In this document: positions 8,647 to 17,387 of the stretch, piece after piece
Layout of the letters: every line of letters begins with the position of its first letter
Numbering within the stretch: position 1 is the first letter of the stretch
From: Cellulomonas xiejunii
Lineage (GTDB): Bacteria > Actinomycetota > Actinomycetes > Actinomycetales > Cellulomonadaceae
DNA length: 64,000 nucleotides
NCBI RefSeq assembly: GCF_024508315.1
Contig: NZ_CP101987.1
Location: forward strand, 2,480,001 to 2,544,000
Direction of reading: 5' to 3'
Notes under the pieces: model-generated
The model's input: the letters and a program-made list of their open reading frames with translations, nothing else
Told to the model about the DNA's origin: nothing
Database searches by the model: none
Program-made: the position numbers and the translations under genes

Positions 8647-10653
8647 TCACCCCTCCGGCGTCGCGCCGTCCTCCGGCGCCGTCGGGTCGTCCTGCAGGAC
8701 AGGGCCGAAGCCGACGACGTCCTCGGCGTCCCGCTCCTCGACGACCACCGGCCAGGGCTGCGGACGTCCGACGCTCACGCTCGCGTCGGGTGCGACGCGG
8801 ACGACCTGGTAGTCGAGGAACCGCCGCGACTCGGGGTCGAAGCGCAGGACGGTCAGCTCGGCGACGCCCTTCAGGGGGCCGACGGTGGGCTGGTTGAGCG
8901 TCGCGCCGGCGGTGCTCGACGACACGTACCGCACGCCGCGACCGACCTGCTCGGGCCCGATGCGCCGGTGGTAGTGACCCGAGACCTGCGCGGCCACGCA
9001 GCCGTCGTCGAGGGCCGCGTCCCCGACCGACGGGGAGTGGATCAGCAGCAGGTCGACCTCGCCGTCGTCGCACGCGACGTCCGCGAGCCGCCTGCCCGCC
9101 TCGGTCGGCGTCTCGTCGGCCGCGGAGGCGGTGCCCCCGGCGCCGACCCGCGTCTCGTTCGGGTCCCGGTCCCCGAGGATCCGCAGCCCGGCGACCTCCA
9201 CGACGCCACCGTCGAGGACGATCGCGCCCGCGCGGGCGTAGTGGTCGGTGGTCTCGCGCGAGTCGTGGTTGCCCGGCGCCGTCACCAGGGCCACGCCGGG
9301 CGGGACAGCACGTGCGAACGACGTGACGCAGTACTGCTCGACCGAGGTGCCGTTCATCGTCGTGTCACCGGCGTCGAGCACCGCATCGGCCCCGGAGAGC
9401 CGCGCGAGCGTCCCGATGAGGGGTGCCATCCCCACGTTGCAGTGCAGGTCGGAGGCCACGACGAGCACGATCGGCTCCACGGGCGGGTCGGGCTCCGCCG
9501 TGGGGGACGCGCTCGCCGTCGGCGACGGGCCGGCGTCGTCGGCGGCCGCGGCGTCGGCGGCCGCGGCGTCGGCGGCGTCGGCGGAGTCCTGGGCGGGCAC
9601 GTCCGCCGTCCCGTCGGGGTCGGTCTCGGCGCCCGGCATGTCCAGGCCGCCGTCCGGGCCGTCGGTGCCCGCGGCGCCGGCGTCGAGCGGCACGTCCTCG
9701 CCCGCCGCTCCGTCCGGCGTCGCGCCGGGGGTCGCTGCAGGCGCGGCCGCCTCCTTCGCGGCCTCGTCCGCCAGACGCTCCTCGTCGGCCTCCCAGTCCG
9801 CCCACGCGACGGCGAGCGCGTCGTCGGCGCTCCGGTAGAAGTCCTCGTTGGCCCGCCACGCGTCCAGCGCGTACGCACCGTACGTGTCGATGACACCGCC
9901 CAGCCGGCCCGTCACCCGAGCACCGTCCAGCGGGGTCCCGGCGAACACCGCGGAGGCGACCGGTTGCGACGCCGGCCGGTCGCGGGGCGCGACGCTGGAT
10001 GTCAGGACGGTGGCACCGACGACCACCGCGAGCGCTCCTGCCACCAACGGCCGCGACCGCGCGGCGACGCGGTCCCCGAGCTCATGGCGCCGGTCGGGCC
10101 CGAGCAGCCACCGCAGCAGCAGCCAGGCGGCCAGCAGCACCAGGAACGCGACCGCGGAGCGGAGGAGCGCGTCGGCGACCAGGGCGTTGGCCACGTCCTG
10201 GACGGCGGCCGCGGGGCCGGAGAAGAACGAGACGTACGCGTTGAGGTCCTCGCTCAGCGCCTGCAGCGTGCGCGCCTGCCCGAGCTCGGTGACGCTCGCG
10301 GGGATCTCCTGCACGGTCGCGCGGATCCCCAGGGTGGCCGGCAGCGGCGAGTCGATCTGGAGCGTGCCGAGCGGCCCGAAGTCGATGGTGACGGTCGAGT
10401 CCGTGGTGACGTCGTACCGGGTGACGTGGGGCCCCAGCGAGGCCTGCACCGACGCGGTCGTCACGCCGAACACGAGCGACGCGAGCACCCCGGCGACGAC
10501 GAGGCCGACTGCTGCGGCCCACCCGTGGCGCGGCCGCCACGCCCGGACCGCCCGCAGGGCGCGGCCAGCGCCACGCCCGACCCGCTCGCGGGCGTGGTCG
10601 AGGGCGCGCTCGAGCCGGCGCCGGGCCGGCAGCTCGCTCGTCGGTTCAGCCAT
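8647..10653 (-). CDS. Membrane-anchored calcineurin-like metallophosphoesterase
   Basis: 668 residues. The N-terminus is basic, then a first membrane helix (GWAAAVGLVVAGVLASLVFG, about 45-64), a conserved extracytoplasmic-looking region, a helix near AVAFLVLLAAWLLLRWLLG, and a third at LVAGALAVVVGATVLTSSVA. A roughly 100-residue Ala/Asp/Pro/Glu-rich low-complexity stretch follows. The C-terminal 270 residues are the phosphoesterase: SDLHC, LDAGDTT, APGNHDS, LIHSPS and SGHYHRR are the five metal-binding blocks in order. The natural substrate is unknown. A TAGGCT -10 box sits nine bases before the ATG. Confidence 0.88.
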   Translation of the reverse strand: MAEPTSELPARRRLERALDHARERVGRGAGRALRAVRAWRPRHGWAAAVGLVVAGVLASLVFGVTTASVQASLGPHVTRYDVTTDSTVTIDFGPLGTLQIDSPLPATLGIRATVQEIPASVTELGQARTLQALSEDLNAYVSFFSGPAAAVQDVANALVADALLRSAVAFLVLLAAWLLLRWLLGPDRRHELGDRVAARSRPLVAGALAVVVGATVLTSSVAPRDRPASQPVASAVFAGTPLDGARVTGRLGGVIDTYGAYALDAWRANEDFYRSADDALAVAWADWEADEERLADEAAKEAAAPAATPGATPDGAAGEDVPLDAGAAGTDGPDGGLDMPGAETDPDGTADVPAQDSADAADAAAADAAAADDAGPSPTASASPTAEPDPPVEPIVLVVASDLHCNVGMAPLIGTLARLSGADAVLDAGDTTMNGTSVEQYCVTSFARAVPPGVALVTAPGNHDSRETTDHYARAGAIVLDGGVVEVAGLRILGDRDPNETRVGAGGTASAADETPTEAGRRLADVACDDGEVDLLLIHSPSVGDAALDDGCVAAQVSGHYHRRIGPEQVGRGVRYVSSSTAGATLNQPTVGPLKGVAELTVLRFDPESRRFLDYQVVRVAPDASVSVGRPQPWPVVVEERDAEDVVGFGPVLQDDPTAPEDGATPEG

Positions 10654-10662
10654 CCTGGTCCG

Positions 10663-10668
10663 AGCCTA
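10663..10668 (-). promoter_or_regulatory. -10 box before the metallophosphoesterase gene
   Basis: TAGGCT on the minus strand, nine bases before the ATG at 10653, so the leader would be only about three bases. The ribosome-binding site could not then be conventional. Confidence 0.45.
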
Positions 10669-10767
10669 GACGCGCCCGGGCTCGCGTCCGAGCCATGGGG
10701 CCGTGGCGGCGCGGCGCACCCACCTGCAGGGCGCGGAGCATCCCCGCCTTCCAGCGTGCCAGGGCGC

Positions 10768-11559
10768 TCAGGCGCGCTCGTCGCGCCAGCGCACCCAGGC
10801 CGCCGCACGCGACAGGTCGTAGTCGGGTCCGCCGGCGCTGCACGTGAACAACCGCACACCGGCCGCGAGCAGCTCGTCGCCGACCTCGTCGGGGTCGGAC
10901 CCGTCGACCGCGACGGACCGCGTCACCAGCGTGGCGGTGTCCCGTCCCACCGCGGCGCCGTGCTCGTCGAGGATCGCGCTCTTGCGCCGCAGCGTGTCGA
11001 CGTCACCGAACGAGTGCCAGATGTCGGCGTGCTCGGCCACGACGCGCAGCGTCTTGCGCTCACCCCCGCCACCGATCATCACCGGGATGTCCCGCGTCGG
11101 TGCGGGGTTCATCGCCGCCCACCGCGCGCGGATCCGCGGCATCGCCTGCGCGAGGTCCGCGATCCGCGACCCGGCCGTGCCGAACTCGTACCCGTACTCC
11201 GTGTAGTCCCGCTCGAACCACCCGGCGCCGATCCCCAGGATCAGCCGCCCGCCGCTGATGTGGTCGACCGTGCGGGCCATGTCGGCCAGCAGGTCGGGAT
11301 TCCGGTACGAGTTGCAGGTGACCAGCGCGCCGATCTCGACGCGCTCCGTCTGCTCCGCCCACGCCCCGAGCATCGTCCAGCACTCGAAGTGCTTGCCGTC
11401 CGGGTCGCCGAACAGGGGGAAGAAGTGGTCCCAGTTGAAGACCACGTCGACTCCGAGGTCCTCGGCGCGGCGCACCGCGTCGCGGATCTGGCCGTAGTCG
11501 GCGTGCTGGGGCTGGAGCTGGACGCCGACACGCACGCCGGCCGCGGGGGTCTGGGTCAC
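10768..11559 (-). CDS. LLM-class F420-dependent oxidoreductase
   Basis: 263 residues with the luciferase-like TIM-barrel pattern: GVQLQPQHADYGQIRDAVRRAE at the N-terminus, VVFNWDHFFPLFGD, a central RVEIGALVTCNSYRNPDLLA strand-helix, and GGRLILGIGAGWFERDYTEYGYEFG, the signature of the F420-dependent group. It probably reduces or oxidises a small substrate with coenzyme F420; the substrate is not predictable. It starts at GTG 11559 with a TAGCGT -10 box six bases upstream (leaderless). Neighbours are unrelated, so it is probably monocistronic. Confidence 0.9.
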   Translation of the reverse strand: MTQTPAAGVRVGVQLQPQHADYGQIRDAVRRAEDLGVDVVFNWDHFFPLFGDPDGKHFECWTMLGAWAEQTERVEIGALVTCNSYRNPDLLADMARTVDHISGGRLILGIGAGWFERDYTEYGYEFGTAGSRIADLAQAMPRIRARWAAMNPAPTRDIPVMIGGGGERKTLRVVAEHADIWHSFGDVDTLRRKSAILDEHGAAVGRDTATLVTRSVAVDGSDPDEVGDELLAAGVRLFTCSAGGPDYDLSRAAAWVRWRDERA

Positions 11560-11565
11560 GCGCCC

Positions 11566-11571
11566 ACGCTA
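11566..11571 (-). promoter_or_regulatory. -10 box of leaderless promoter for the LLM oxidoreductase
   Basis: TAGCGT on the minus strand, exactly six bases before GTG 11559. Confidence 0.6.
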
Positions 11572-11602
11572 ACGCGCGGCCCCCCCGGCGTCGCGGGCTG
11601 CG

Positions 11603-13348
11603 TCACTGGTAGGTGACGAGGTCCGGCACGGGCTGGACCTGGTACGTCTGGACGGGGTCGAGCATGGGCACGTCCTCGTCGTAGAAGTTCTTCCAGCCCC
11701 AGGACACGGCGGGGGCGCCGTGGCGCAGCGCAGCCCAGGTGCCGGCCTTCGCGGGCTGGGAGCCCTGGCCGTCGACGTGGATGAGCAGCGCCAGCTCGTC
11801 GTGCGACGTGGCGAGACGCTCACGCTCGGAGATCATCCGCAGCGAGAACTGGTGCAGGACGAACATCTTCTGCGGCAGGGCCCGCTCACGCGTCAGCTGC
11901 GCGAGCCAGGCGGCGGTCGCGTTGACCTCGTCGATGCCGACGCTCCCGATCTGGCGCAGGTGCACCTGGTCGGGCGCCAGCCGCCACTCGGGGTCGAGCG
12001 CCAGGCCGACGTGCGGCAGCGCGAGCAGCTCCTCGTACCCCTGGGCCTGCGTGACGAAGTCCTGGCGGCCCGGCTGCAGGTCGAGCACGACGTACTGCCC
12101 GGCCGCCCCCGCGGCCTCGACCAGCGGCCGCAGGTCCTCGACCGACCGCTTCCGGGAGTAGGTGCCGTCGGGCTCCGCGCCGGCGGACGCGATCGACGCG
12201 ATGATCTCGACCGCGGGCACGACGGTGTCACCGGTCAGCCCTCGGTACGGCGCGGCGTGCTGCTCGGCGCGCGCGAGGGTCGCAGGCACGTCCTGCTCCC
12301 CGAGGACCCCGAGCGCACCCGAGCCGGGTGTCCCGTACAGGGCGACGTACTTCTTGCCGGGCTGGCCGGGCACGGTCGGGAACACGAGCTGCCCGCCGCC
12401 GGGCAGCTCGGCGCCGGCGCGAGCGGTGGCCGTACGGGCCGCCAGCATCTCGGGCGTGCCGAACGTCTCCCCGAACGCGACGACGGCCGACGGCGCGGCG
12501 GTCGCGATCCCCTGCACGGTGGCCGACGACGCGCGGGGGTCACCGCCCGGCACGTCGAGGACCTGGACGCCCAGCGCGCGGACCGTGGCGGCGGCCGCGG
12601 GCGGTACGGCGCCGTCCGCGAGCGCGAGCACCCCCGTCGCGACGACCGGTGCGGTGGGCGGCAGAGCGCCCGGTCCCGCGTCCGTGGAAGTGGACGTTCC
12701 GGTCGGCGTGGCGCTGGGCGACGGCGCTGCCGCGTCGTCCGCGGCTGCCTCGTCCGCGGTCACCAGGACCGCCGGACGCGGCCCCACGAGCGCCCGGATC
12801 GCGGCGCTCTCGTCCCCGGCCGACACCGGGACGAGGTCGCCGAAGCGGTGGCCGGTGGCCGCCGCGAGGGCGTCGGCACGGGCACCGGCGGGCAGCGCGA
12901 CCGTCCCGACGTCGTCCGGCAGGTCTCCGGTGGCCACGTCACCCACGACGAGCGCGTGACGCGCACCGAGCCGCGCGAGCTCGGGCGCGAGGTCGACGCC
13001 GTCGGCCACGAGGAGCACGGGCGCGCCGGTCGCCACCGCCGCCGACGCGGCCGTGAGCACGGCGCCGGCGTCGCCGGCCGGGGCGACGACCACGACGGGG
13101 GCCGCCTCGAGCAGCGCGGCCGACGTCGCCAGGGCCGCGTGCGCGTCGTCCCCGGCGACCAGGGACGTGGGCGTACCGCTGGCCGGGGTGGCGCTCACCG
13201 GGGTGGGTGACGGTGTCGCCGTCGCCGCGCTCGAACCGGTCGGCGCGGGCGTCGCCGCGCCCCAGCTGCACCCCGCCAGGAGTGCGACCACGAGCGCCAC
13301 GCTCACGGACGTCACGCGCAGCCGCGCGCCACCGATGTGCTCCACCAC
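11603..13348 (-). CDS. Conserved actinobacterial lipoprotein with CWB2-like N-domain and uncharacterised C-terminal domain
   Basis: About 581 residues. The start is GTG 13348, with GGGGAGG upstream (spacing about 12); the frame stays open further upstream but has no features there. The signal peptide ends in a lipobox (VALVVALLAGC), then a Ser/Thr/Pro linker. The N-terminal half alternates VVVVAPAG, PVLLVADG, ARHALVVGD and PAVLVTAD strands with helices, resembling cell-wall-binding repeat 2 modules. The C-terminal 260 residues contain VVPAVEIIASIASA, GQYVVLDLQPGRQDF, HVGLALDPEWRL, QKMFVLHQFSLRMI and LLIHVDGQG. These are highly conserved in actinobacterial proteins of unknown function and suggest a TIM-barrel-like fold with acidic residues at strand ends. 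Enzymatic activity is unproven. It diverges from the GST gene. Confidence 0.8.
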   Translation of the reverse strand: MVEHIGGARLRVTSVSVALVVALLAGCSWGAATPAPTGSSAATATPSPTPVSATPASGTPTSLVAGDDAHAALATSAALLEAAPVVVVAPAGDAGAVLTAASAAVATGAPVLLVADGVDLAPELARLGARHALVVGDVATGDLPDDVGTVALPAGARADALAAATGHRFGDLVPVSAGDESAAIRALVGPRPAVLVTADEAAADDAAAPSPSATPTGTSTSTDAGPGALPPTAPVVATGVLALADGAVPPAAAATVRALGVQVLDVPGGDPRASSATVQGIATAAPSAVVAFGETFGTPEMLAARTATARAGAELPGGGQLVFPTVPGQPGKKYVALYGTPGSGALGVLGEQDVPATLARAEQHAAPYRGLTGDTVVPAVEIIASIASAGAEPDGTYSRKRSVEDLRPLVEAAGAAGQYVVLDLQPGRQDFVTQAQGYEELLALPHVGLALDPEWRLAPDQVHLRQIGSVGIDEVNATAAWLAQLTRERALPQKMFVLHQFSLRMISERERLATSHDELALLIHVDGQGSQPAKAGTWAALRHGAPAVSWGWKNFYDEDVPMLDPVQTYQVQPVPDLVTYQ

Positions 13349-13375
13349 GTGCAAACCAGACCTCCCCGGCCGTCG

Positions 13376-13405
13376 GACGGGTGCACCCGTCGGCTCGCCA
13401 CTGTA
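13376..13405 (-). promoter_or_regulatory. Promoter with perfect 16-bp palindrome before the lipoprotein gene
   Basis: A minus-strand -10 box TACAGT lies at 13405-13400. Directly downstream, over the expected transcription start, is a perfect palindrome GACGGGTGCACCCGTC (13376-13391), 27 bases before the start codon. The position suits an operator or a leader hairpin. No cognate regulator is evident. Confidence 0.4.
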
Positions 13406-13525
13406 GGCAAGTTGCTGACGGGCGCGTACCGCGAAGCGGTGCATTCCCGGACCGAACGGTCGCCGTGGGCGGGCATTCGTGTGCCGGGGCCTGCACGGAC
13501 GCCCACCAGAGGGCATCATCCGACG

Positions 13526-14590
13526 ATGGCCCAGTCCTCCCCCGGAGACCCGATCCCCGACGGCACGAGCGCGCACGAGCGACCGGGTGTCTACAGCACG
13601 CCGGGCGCGGGCTTCGAGCGTGACACCCGCTACCTGACGACGCGCATCACGGCGGACGGCCGTGACGGCTGGCCGGTCGAGCCCGGCCGCTACCGGCTGG
13701 TCGTGTCGCGCGCGTGCCCGTGGGCCAGCCGCGCGATCGTCGTGCGGCGCCTCCTCGGGCTGGAGGACGCGCTGTCGATGGGTGTCTGCGGGCCCACGCA
13801 CGACGAGCGCTCGTGGACGTTCGACCTCGATCCCGGCGCGGTCGACCCGGTGCTGGGGATCGAGCGCCTGCGCGACGCGTACCTGCGACGGGACCCGCAG
13901 TACGCCCGCGGGATCACGGTGCCCGCGATCGTCGACGTGGCGTCGGGCGCCGTCGTCACCAACGACTTCGCGCAGATGACGCTCGACCTGTCGACGCAGT
14001 GGACCGCGTACCACCGGCCCGGCGCCCCCGACCTGTACCCGGACGCGCTGCGCGACGAGATCGACGAGGTCGCCGACGAGATCTACCGCGACGTCAACAA
14101 CGGGGTCTACCGGTGCGGGTTCGCGGGGTCGCAGGAGAGCTACGACCGCGCGTTCACGCGGCTCTTCACCGCACTCGACCGCCTCGAGGAGCGGCTGACG
14201 AGTCGGCGCTACCTCGTCGGTGACACGATCACCGAGGCCGACGTGCGCCTGTTCACCACGCTCGTGCGGTTCGACGTCGTCTACCACGGGCACTTCAAGT
14301 GCAACCGCGACCGGCTCACCGACCTGCCCGCGCTGTGGGCCTACGCGCGCGACCTCTTCCAGACCCCCGGTTTCGGTGACACGGTCGACTTCGTCGACAT
14401 CAAGCGCCACTACTACGAGGTCCACCGCGACATCAACCCGTCGGGCATCGTCCCGCGCGGCCCTCGGGTCGGGGCGTGGTTGACGCCGCACGGCAGGCAG
14501 GCGCTGGGCGGGCGGCCGTTCGGGGACGGCACGCCTCCGGGGCCCGTGCGCGCCGACGAGCGCGTCCCCCAGGGGCACGGCGCAGAGTGA
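13526..14590 (+). CDS. Glutathione S-transferase family protein, glutathionyl-hydroquinone reductase type
   Basis: 354 residues from ATG 13526; upstream in-frame codons are ignored because the family begins here. RACPWASR (about residue 63) is the Cys-Pro-Trp active site of Xi-class GSTs (YqjG/PcpF family), followed by GVCGPTHDERSWTF, RGITVPAIVD and VTNDFAQM. The C-terminal helical domain has YLVGDTITEADVRLFTTLVRFDVVYHGHFKCN, diagnostic of this class. Actinobacteria generally lack glutathione, so mycothiol or another thiol may be the real cofactor; the family reaction is reductive cleavage of thiol-hydroquinone adducts. A CATCAT box six bases before the ATG could be a weak leaderless promoter. 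Confidence 0.9.
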   Translation: MAQSSPGDPIPDGTSAHERPGVYSTPGAGFERDTRYLTTRITADGRDGWPVEPGRYRLVVSRACPWASRAIVVRRLLGLEDALSMGVCGPTHDERSWTFDLDPGAVDPVLGIERLRDAYLRRDPQYARGITVPAIVDVASGAVVTNDFAQMTLDLSTQWTAYHRPGAPDLYPDALRDEIDEVADEIYRDVNNGVYRCGFAGSQESYDRAFTRLFTALDRLEERLTSRRYLVGDTITEADVRLFTTLVRFDVVYHGHFKCNRDRLTDLPALWAYARDLFQTPGFGDTVDFVDIKRHYYEVHRDINPSGIVPRGPRVGAWLTPHGRQALGGRPFGDGTPPGPVRADERVPQGHGAE

Positions 14591-14627
14591 CGGCGGAGCC
14601 GTCCGGGCGGGGCGGGGCGTCCCGCGG

Positions 14628-15260
14628 CTAGAACCCCGTCATCCGGTGGTCGTGCCCGAAGCCGGGCAGGAACGTCGGCCCCCGCTGGGCGAGCTCGGCA
14701 CGCCAGGCGTCGGCCCAGGTGGCGAACGGCGCGTGCGCGAGCCCGTCGTTGGCGAACCGCGGGTCCGCGGTCACCTCGGTGACGCAGAAGTCCGGGATGG
14801 CGAGGTCCGTGACGGGCCCGCCGCGCTCCACCTCGGCGACGACCAGCGGCGCGTTCGCACCGGCGAAGACGTCGACGACCCACCCGTCCTCCCCGAGCCA
14901 CACGGAGTACCGGACCTTCGCGACCCGGGCGCCGCCACGACGCACCATCTGCACGCCCACCTGGGGGTCGATCTCCCGCTCCGCCTCGTACCGCGTCCCG
15001 CCGTTCATCGGCCCCTTGACGGTGACGGCGCAGAAGTCGACCCGGTCGGCGTACCTCTCGAGGAGGGAGACCTCGTCGAGCCCGACGTCGACGCCCGCGA
15101 CCGCGGACGCCTGCGCACGCACCCGCAGCGCGTACCCCTCGTCGGCCAGGTAGTAGCTCTGGACGATCAGCGCCGGCTCCGCGTCGAGCAGCTCGGCCGG
15201 GACGTCACGCGCGAGGAACCGCCGCTCGAACTCGAAGTCGCCGTTACCCGTGTCGCTCAT
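14628..15260 (-). CDS. CYTH / triphosphate tunnel metalloenzyme-like protein
   Basis: 210 residues from ATG 15260. The N-terminal FEFERRFL corresponds to the ExExK signature of CYTH proteins, but the Lys position is Arg here. Later strands carry YYLADEGYALRVR, FCAVTVKGPMNGGTRYEAE and VDVFAGANAPLVVAEVE, matching alternating charged residues inside the tunnel. Family members hydrolyse inorganic triphosphate or thiamine triphosphate, or make cAMP; which applies is not visible. A standalone gene converging on the GST gene, with 37 bases between the stops. Confidence 0.85.
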   Translation of the reverse strand: MSDTGNGDFEFERRFLARDVPAELLDAEPALIVQSYYLADEGYALRVRAQASAVAGVDVGLDEVSLLERYADRVDFCAVTVKGPMNGGTRYEAEREIDPQVGVQMVRRGGARVAKVRYSVWLGEDGWVVDVFAGANAPLVVAEVERGGPVTDLAIPDFCVTEVTADPRFANDGLAHAPFATWADAWRAELAQRGPTFLPGFGHDHRMTGF

Positions 15261-15627
15261 GGCCACCCGTCCGTGCCCCGACGACCCCGGCGGCCGCCTG
15301 CGCACACCGTACCGACCCTCTCGCGCAGCCCGCGGTACCACGGCGCGACGGCGAGCGTCTGCGCCGCGACCGGCTCCGGGGTCGGGACCTGCCGTGGGGT
15401 GGACGCCTGCGGCCACGACCACGCGGCTCACCCTGGTGGACGAACCGCCGGACAGTGCGATCACAGGCCGCTGACCTGCGACGACGCGCGCCTCACCGAG
15501 CGCCGGGCCCCGGGTGTGAGACAGTGGTCCCGAGAGGCAGCGCGATCGACCGCGCGCCCGCGTCGTGGAGTCCCCCCGGGAATCGTGCGGCGGACACCGA
15601 CTTCAACAGCCCGAGAGGCACCATCCT
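15261..15627. other. Intergenic region between CYTH gene and DEAD-box helicase gene
   Basis: About 370 bases between divergent starts. It holds the Shine-Dalgarno of the helicase (GAGAGG, about ten bases before GTG 15628) and a possible minus-strand -10 (TACGGT, 15307-15312) for the CYTH gene. No plausible coding frame with recognisable protein features was seen. The helicase probably has a leader of around 100 bases or more, a feature often linked to cold regulation of such genes, but no conserved structure is identified. Confidence 0.5.
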
Positions 15628-17280
15628 GTGACGACCTTCACCGACCTCGGCGTGCCCGAGGCGCTGGTCCGCGCGCTCGCGGACCAGCAGATCACCACCC
15701 CGTTCCCGATCCAGACCGCAACGCTGCCGGACACGCTGCGCGGCGCCGACGTGCTCGGCCGCGGCCGCACCGGCTCGGGCAAGACCCTCGCTTTCGCCCT
15801 GCCCGTCGTGACGCGCCTCGCCGCGTCCGGCACTCCTCGCCGTGCTCGCCGCCCCCGCGCCCTGGTGCTGTGCCCCACGCGTGAGCTCGCGACCCAGATC
15901 GAGGCCGTGTTCGCCCCGCTGGCCAAGACCGCAGGCCTGCGCACCGCCGTGATCTTCGGTGGCGTCGCGCAGTCGCGCCAGGTCACGGCCCTCGACCGCG
16001 GCGTCGACGTGCTCGTCGCGTGCCCCGGCCGGCTCGAGGACCTGCTGCGCCAGAACCTGGTGACGCTCGACGGCATCGAGATCACCGTGCTCGACGAGGC
16101 CGACCACATGGCCGACCTCGGCTTCCTGCCGGTGGTCCGCCGCCTCATGGACCGCACGCCGAAGCGCGGCCAGCGCCTGCTGTTCTCGGCGACGCTGGAC
16201 AACGGCGTCGGCACGCTCGTCGAGCGCTACCTGACGACGCCGGTCGAGCACGCCGTCGACCCGGCCGCCCAGACCGTGGTCGCCAGCACGCACCACGTGC
16301 TCGAGGTCGCCGACGCGACGGCCAAGAAGGCCGTCGTCGAGATGCTCGCGGCCGGCTCCGGCCGCCGCGTGCTGTTCATGCGCACCAAGCACCACGCCAA
16401 GAAGCTCGCGCGTCAGCTCACGCTGGCGGGCATCCCGGCCGTCGACCTGCACGGCAACCTCGGCCAGGGCGCGCGCGAGCGCAACCTCGCCGCCTTCTCC
16501 TCCGGTGAGGCCCGGGTGCTCGTCGCCACCGACATCGCGGCGCGCGGCATCCACGTCGACGAGGTCGAGCTCGTCGTGCACGTCGACCCGCCGGCCGAGC
16601 ACAAGGCGTACCTGCACCGCTCGGGCCGCACGGCCCGTGCCGGCGCGTCCGGCACGGTCCTGACGCTCCAGCTGCCCGAGCAGCGCGCCGACGTGCGCGC
16701 CATGACGCGTGCCGCGGGCATCAGCGTGACGCCCGTCTCGGTGCGCCCCGGTGACGCGCTCGTGCGTCAGTTCGCCGACGCACCCGGGACGGTCGGCGCC
16801 GACAACGGCGGCACGCCCGCCCCGACGACGTACGTGGCTGCGCCCGCGACGTCGGACGACCGCTCCACCTCCGCGGGCCGCGGGCGGTCCGGCGGTGGCC
16901 AGCAGGGCGCGGGCCGTGGGCAGTCGGCGACGCGCGGCCGCTCCTCGTCCGCGCGTGGCCAGGCGGCACCCGGCCGCGGCCGCTCCCCGCAGGAGGCCGG
17001 CAGCCCCCGTGCCGCATCCCAGCCCGACGGTGCCGCACGGCGCCGCCCGGGCACGCGCGCCGCGTCGCGGCCCGCAGGTCCCGCCGTCGTCTGGACCTCG
17101 GGCGGGCCCGACGCCGTGCGCGGCCACGACCCGCGCGCGACCACCACGCCCCAGCGCGGCACCGGTCCGTCGGCCGGGCGCGACGCAGGATCGGCGCCGT
17201 CCGACACCGCGGGCGCGCCCCGCCGTCGGCGCGGTGGCCGCGGCCGCAGCCGGTCCGGCGCTGGCAGCTCCGCCGCCTGA
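15628..17280 (+). CDS. DEAD-box ATP-dependent RNA helicase
   Basis: 550 residues from GTG 15628. The core has the Q motif (FTDLGVPE...PFPIQ), motif I GRTGSGKT, PTRELATQ, motif II DEAD (VLDEADHMADLGF), motif III SAT, ARGIHVDEVELVVHVD and motif VI HRSGRTARAG. The C-terminal 180 residues are Arg/Gly/Ser/Pro-rich and disordered, a common RNA-binding tail. Such helicases remodel structured RNA in ribosome assembly and mRNA decay, often in the cold. It is followed by a strong hairpin terminator. Which of the several actinobacterial paralogues it is cannot be decided. Confidence 0.95.
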   Translation: MTTFTDLGVPEALVRALADQQITTPFPIQTATLPDTLRGADVLGRGRTGSGKTLAFALPVVTRLAASGTPRRARRPRALVLCPTRELATQIEAVFAPLAKTAGLRTAVIFGGVAQSRQVTALDRGVDVLVACPGRLEDLLRQNLVTLDGIEITVLDEADHMADLGFLPVVRRLMDRTPKRGQRLLFSATLDNGVGTLVERYLTTPVEHAVDPAAQTVVASTHHVLEVADATAKKAVVEMLAAGSGRRVLFMRTKHHAKKLARQLTLAGIPAVDLHGNLGQGARERNLAAFSSGEARVLVATDIAARGIHVDEVELVVHVDPPAEHKAYLHRSGRTARAGASGTVLTLQLPEQRADVRAMTRAAGISVTPVSVRPGDALVRQFADAPGTVGADNGGTPAPTTYVAAPATSDDRSTSAGRGRSGGGQQGAGRGQSATRGRSSSARGQAAPGRGRSPQEAGSPRAASQPDGAARRRPGTRAASRPAGPAVVWTSGGPDAVRGHDPRATTTPQRGTGPSAGRDAGSAPSDTAGAPRRRRGGRGRSRSGAGSSAA

Positions 17281-17298
17281 CGTCCGCCCGCACGCGTC

Positions 17299-17351
17299 GA
17301 GCCCGGAGCTCGGCGGTCCCTGACGCATCGGGACCGTCGAGCTCCGGGCTC
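17299..17351. terminator. Bidirectional hairpin terminator
   Basis: A 22-bp stem (17299-17320 with 17330-17351, one G-T wobble) and a nine-base loop, between the convergent helicase and sigma-factor genes. There is no poly-T tract, as usual in high-GC actinobacteria. Confidence 0.85.
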
Positions 17352-17387
17352 GCTGCTTCCCGGCCCCTGGTCGCGGGCCGCGCCCGG

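Noticed and set aside
6979..11616. Very long plus-strand open frame (about 1545 codons)
   Set aside because: It lies antisense to the VanY, phosphoesterase and LLM genes, is Arg/Pro/Ser-rich and has no domain; long shadow frames are expected at this GC content.
13349..14578. N-terminal extension of the lipoprotein frame to 14578
   Set aside because: Antisense to the GST gene and lies before a complete lipoprotein signal peptide.
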